DNA of 5,924 nt. It comes from Bacteroidales bacterium (lineage in GTDB: Bacteria > Bacteroidota > Bacteroidia > Bacteroidales > GCA-2748055). Each line of letters opens with the position of its first letter. Within the stretch, counting starts at the first letter, position 1. The notes under the pieces are model-generated. The model searched no databases, was not told where the DNA came from, and saw only the letters and a program-made list of their open reading frames with translations. Below, piece after piece: positions 5,066-5,924 of the stretch. The translations under genes and the position numbers were made by a program. The stretch lies in contig JAGLTY010000142.1 of NCBI GenBank assembly GCA_023135025.1, positions 1-5,924 of the forward strand. Direction: 5' to 3'.

Positions 5066-5924
5066 TTAATGATCATAGCTGATAAATGTATCAGCCAGAC
5101 GATTCGCAGCATCGGGATTATACCTGAACCACAGTTCGGGTTCGATGAGCTCCAGCTCAGAAATGGCCAGCTGGTTCTGGTTGTCCCAGACAGCATCGAC
5201 CCTGGCATACAAGGGCTGTTGTTTACAATGCGACACCACCGCTTCAGCAAATGCAATCTCCTCTTCTGAAGCATTGTATGGGTGCACCGTTCCGCCAAAA
5301 TCGTCCTGCACCCTGAAATCACCACTCCTGGCCTTTTTCAGGATGGCGTGGGTAAATTTGCCGCCGATGACAACAAACGACACCTCTCCTTTTTCCGGTA
5401 CCTGATGCTGAAACTCCTGGATCATCATGGCCTCTTTGACCACCAGATTGCGGAAAATATTCTCATATCTGTCACTCTTCCCGGGTGTGAAACGGTAGGT
5501 GTGGCGCGCCGCTCCGCTTACCACTGGTTTCAGAATGATTTCACTCCAGCCCGTTTCAGCGGTCAGCTCTTTCAATGATTTTTGATCTCCCTTTTCCATA
5601 AACCGGGTGGGGGGGATATGGACCCCTTTTTCTGCCAGTTCCAGCAGATAGTGCTTATCCAGGTTCCACCGCACTGTTTCATAGGGATTGAGCATGGAGG
5701 TATGGTCTTTGACACTTTCCAGCCAGCGGTCAAACTCAGGGAAGCGGTCAAAATAGTCCCAGGTACTCCGGAACAAAATGTAGCGGGTGTCGCTCCAATC
5801 CACTTCAGGGTGATCCCAGTTGATGCGTCTAACCTTCAGACCTCTCTTTTCCAGTGCCGTCTGTACCAGCCGGTCCTCCTGCATAATACTCTCAATATGG
5901 GGAGTACGCTTCAGGGCACCCAGG
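5066..5924 (-). CDS. ATP-grasp ligase, glutathione synthetase-like / DcsG-like (5' end outside window)
   Basis: This cytoplasmic ATP-grasp protein should activate a carboxylate as an acyl phosphate and join it to an amine or other nucleophile. The 3' end is the TAA at 5066-5068, and 285 codons are visible. An ATG at 5882-5884 exists, but the frame stays open to the window edge and the usual N-terminal strand of the family is missing, so the true start is upstream; residue numbers here count from that ATG. WDHPEVDW (23-30), FRSTWDYFDRFPEF (38-51) and VRWNLDKHYLLEL (71-83) identify a family of stand-alone ATP-grasp proteins. Lys119 (ILKP) and the hinge MIQEF (154-158) bind ATP; FRVQDDFGG (190-198) follows. 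ARVDAV (227-232) and ELELIEPELW (243-252) supply the metal-binding acids. ELELIEP with Glu in place of the more usual Asn recalls the cycloserine protein DcsG and its many uncharacterised relatives. The substrate is unknown. It is the first visible gene of the run and precedes the decarboxylase by 15 bases. Confidence 0.88.
   Translation of the reverse strand, partial: LGALKRTPHIESIMQEDRLVQTALEKRGLKVRRINWDHPEVDWSDTRYILFRSTWDYFDRFPEFDRWLESVKDHTSMLNPYETVRWNLDKHYLLELAEKGVHIPPTRFMEKGDQKSLKELTAETGWSEIILKPVVSGAARHTYRFTPGKSDRYENIFRNLVVKEAMMIQEFQHQVPEKGEVSFVVIGGKFTHAILKKARSGDFRVQDDFGGTVHPYNASEEEIAFAEAVVSHCKQQPLYARVDAVWDNQNQLAISELELIEPELWFRYNPDAANRLADTFISYDH

Overview
The window holds seven protein genes, all on the minus strand and packed almost end to end, so transcription runs from position 5924 towards position 1. 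No RNA gene, mobile element, CRISPR array or long repeat was seen, and no gene-free stretch exceeds 34 bases. The style points to a Bacteroidota-like bacterium of roughly middling GC: start codons follow A/T-rich leaders without Shine-Dalgarno sequences, there is a lipoprotein amylase, and the ATP-grasp protein fits that phylum. This taxonomic call is an inference.

In transcription order the genes are: an ATP-grasp ligase whose 5' end lies outside the window (5066-5924); an aromatic-L-amino-acid decarboxylase-type PLP enzyme (3620-5050); a class I SAM-dependent methyltransferase with a TTG start (3003-3623); an exported YafK-type L,D-transpeptidase-fold protein (2251-3003); a THEP1-type P-loop NTPase (1675-2229); a zinc-free MDR reductase resembling 2-enoyl thioester reductases (635-1651); and the N-terminal 200 residues of a MalS-like GH13 alpha-amylase lipoprotein that runs off the window (1-600). 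Gaps or overlaps at the six junctions are 15, -4, -1, 21, 23 and 34 bases. No hairpin terminator was seen between genes, so one transcript is plausible, with its promoter upstream of the window.

The first three genes form the most coherent group. An ATP-dependent ligase, an aromatic amino acid decarboxylase and a methyltransferase are together a sensible set for making a modified amine or amide from an amino acid, and the decarboxylase and methyltransferase genes overlap. The later genes concern cell wall, nucleotide hydrolysis, redox and glucan breakdown. They share no obvious pathway with the first three and may simply be co-transcribed.

The most unusual sequence detail is a run of seven A residues, in mRNA sense, near the end of the decarboxylase gene (3632-3638). 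It sits in the exact phase of a -1 slippery heptamer, and the -1 frame leads without a stop into the methyltransferase. Slippage there would produce a decarboxylase-methyltransferase fusion of about 682 residues. No strong stimulatory structure was found, so this remains a testable possibility.
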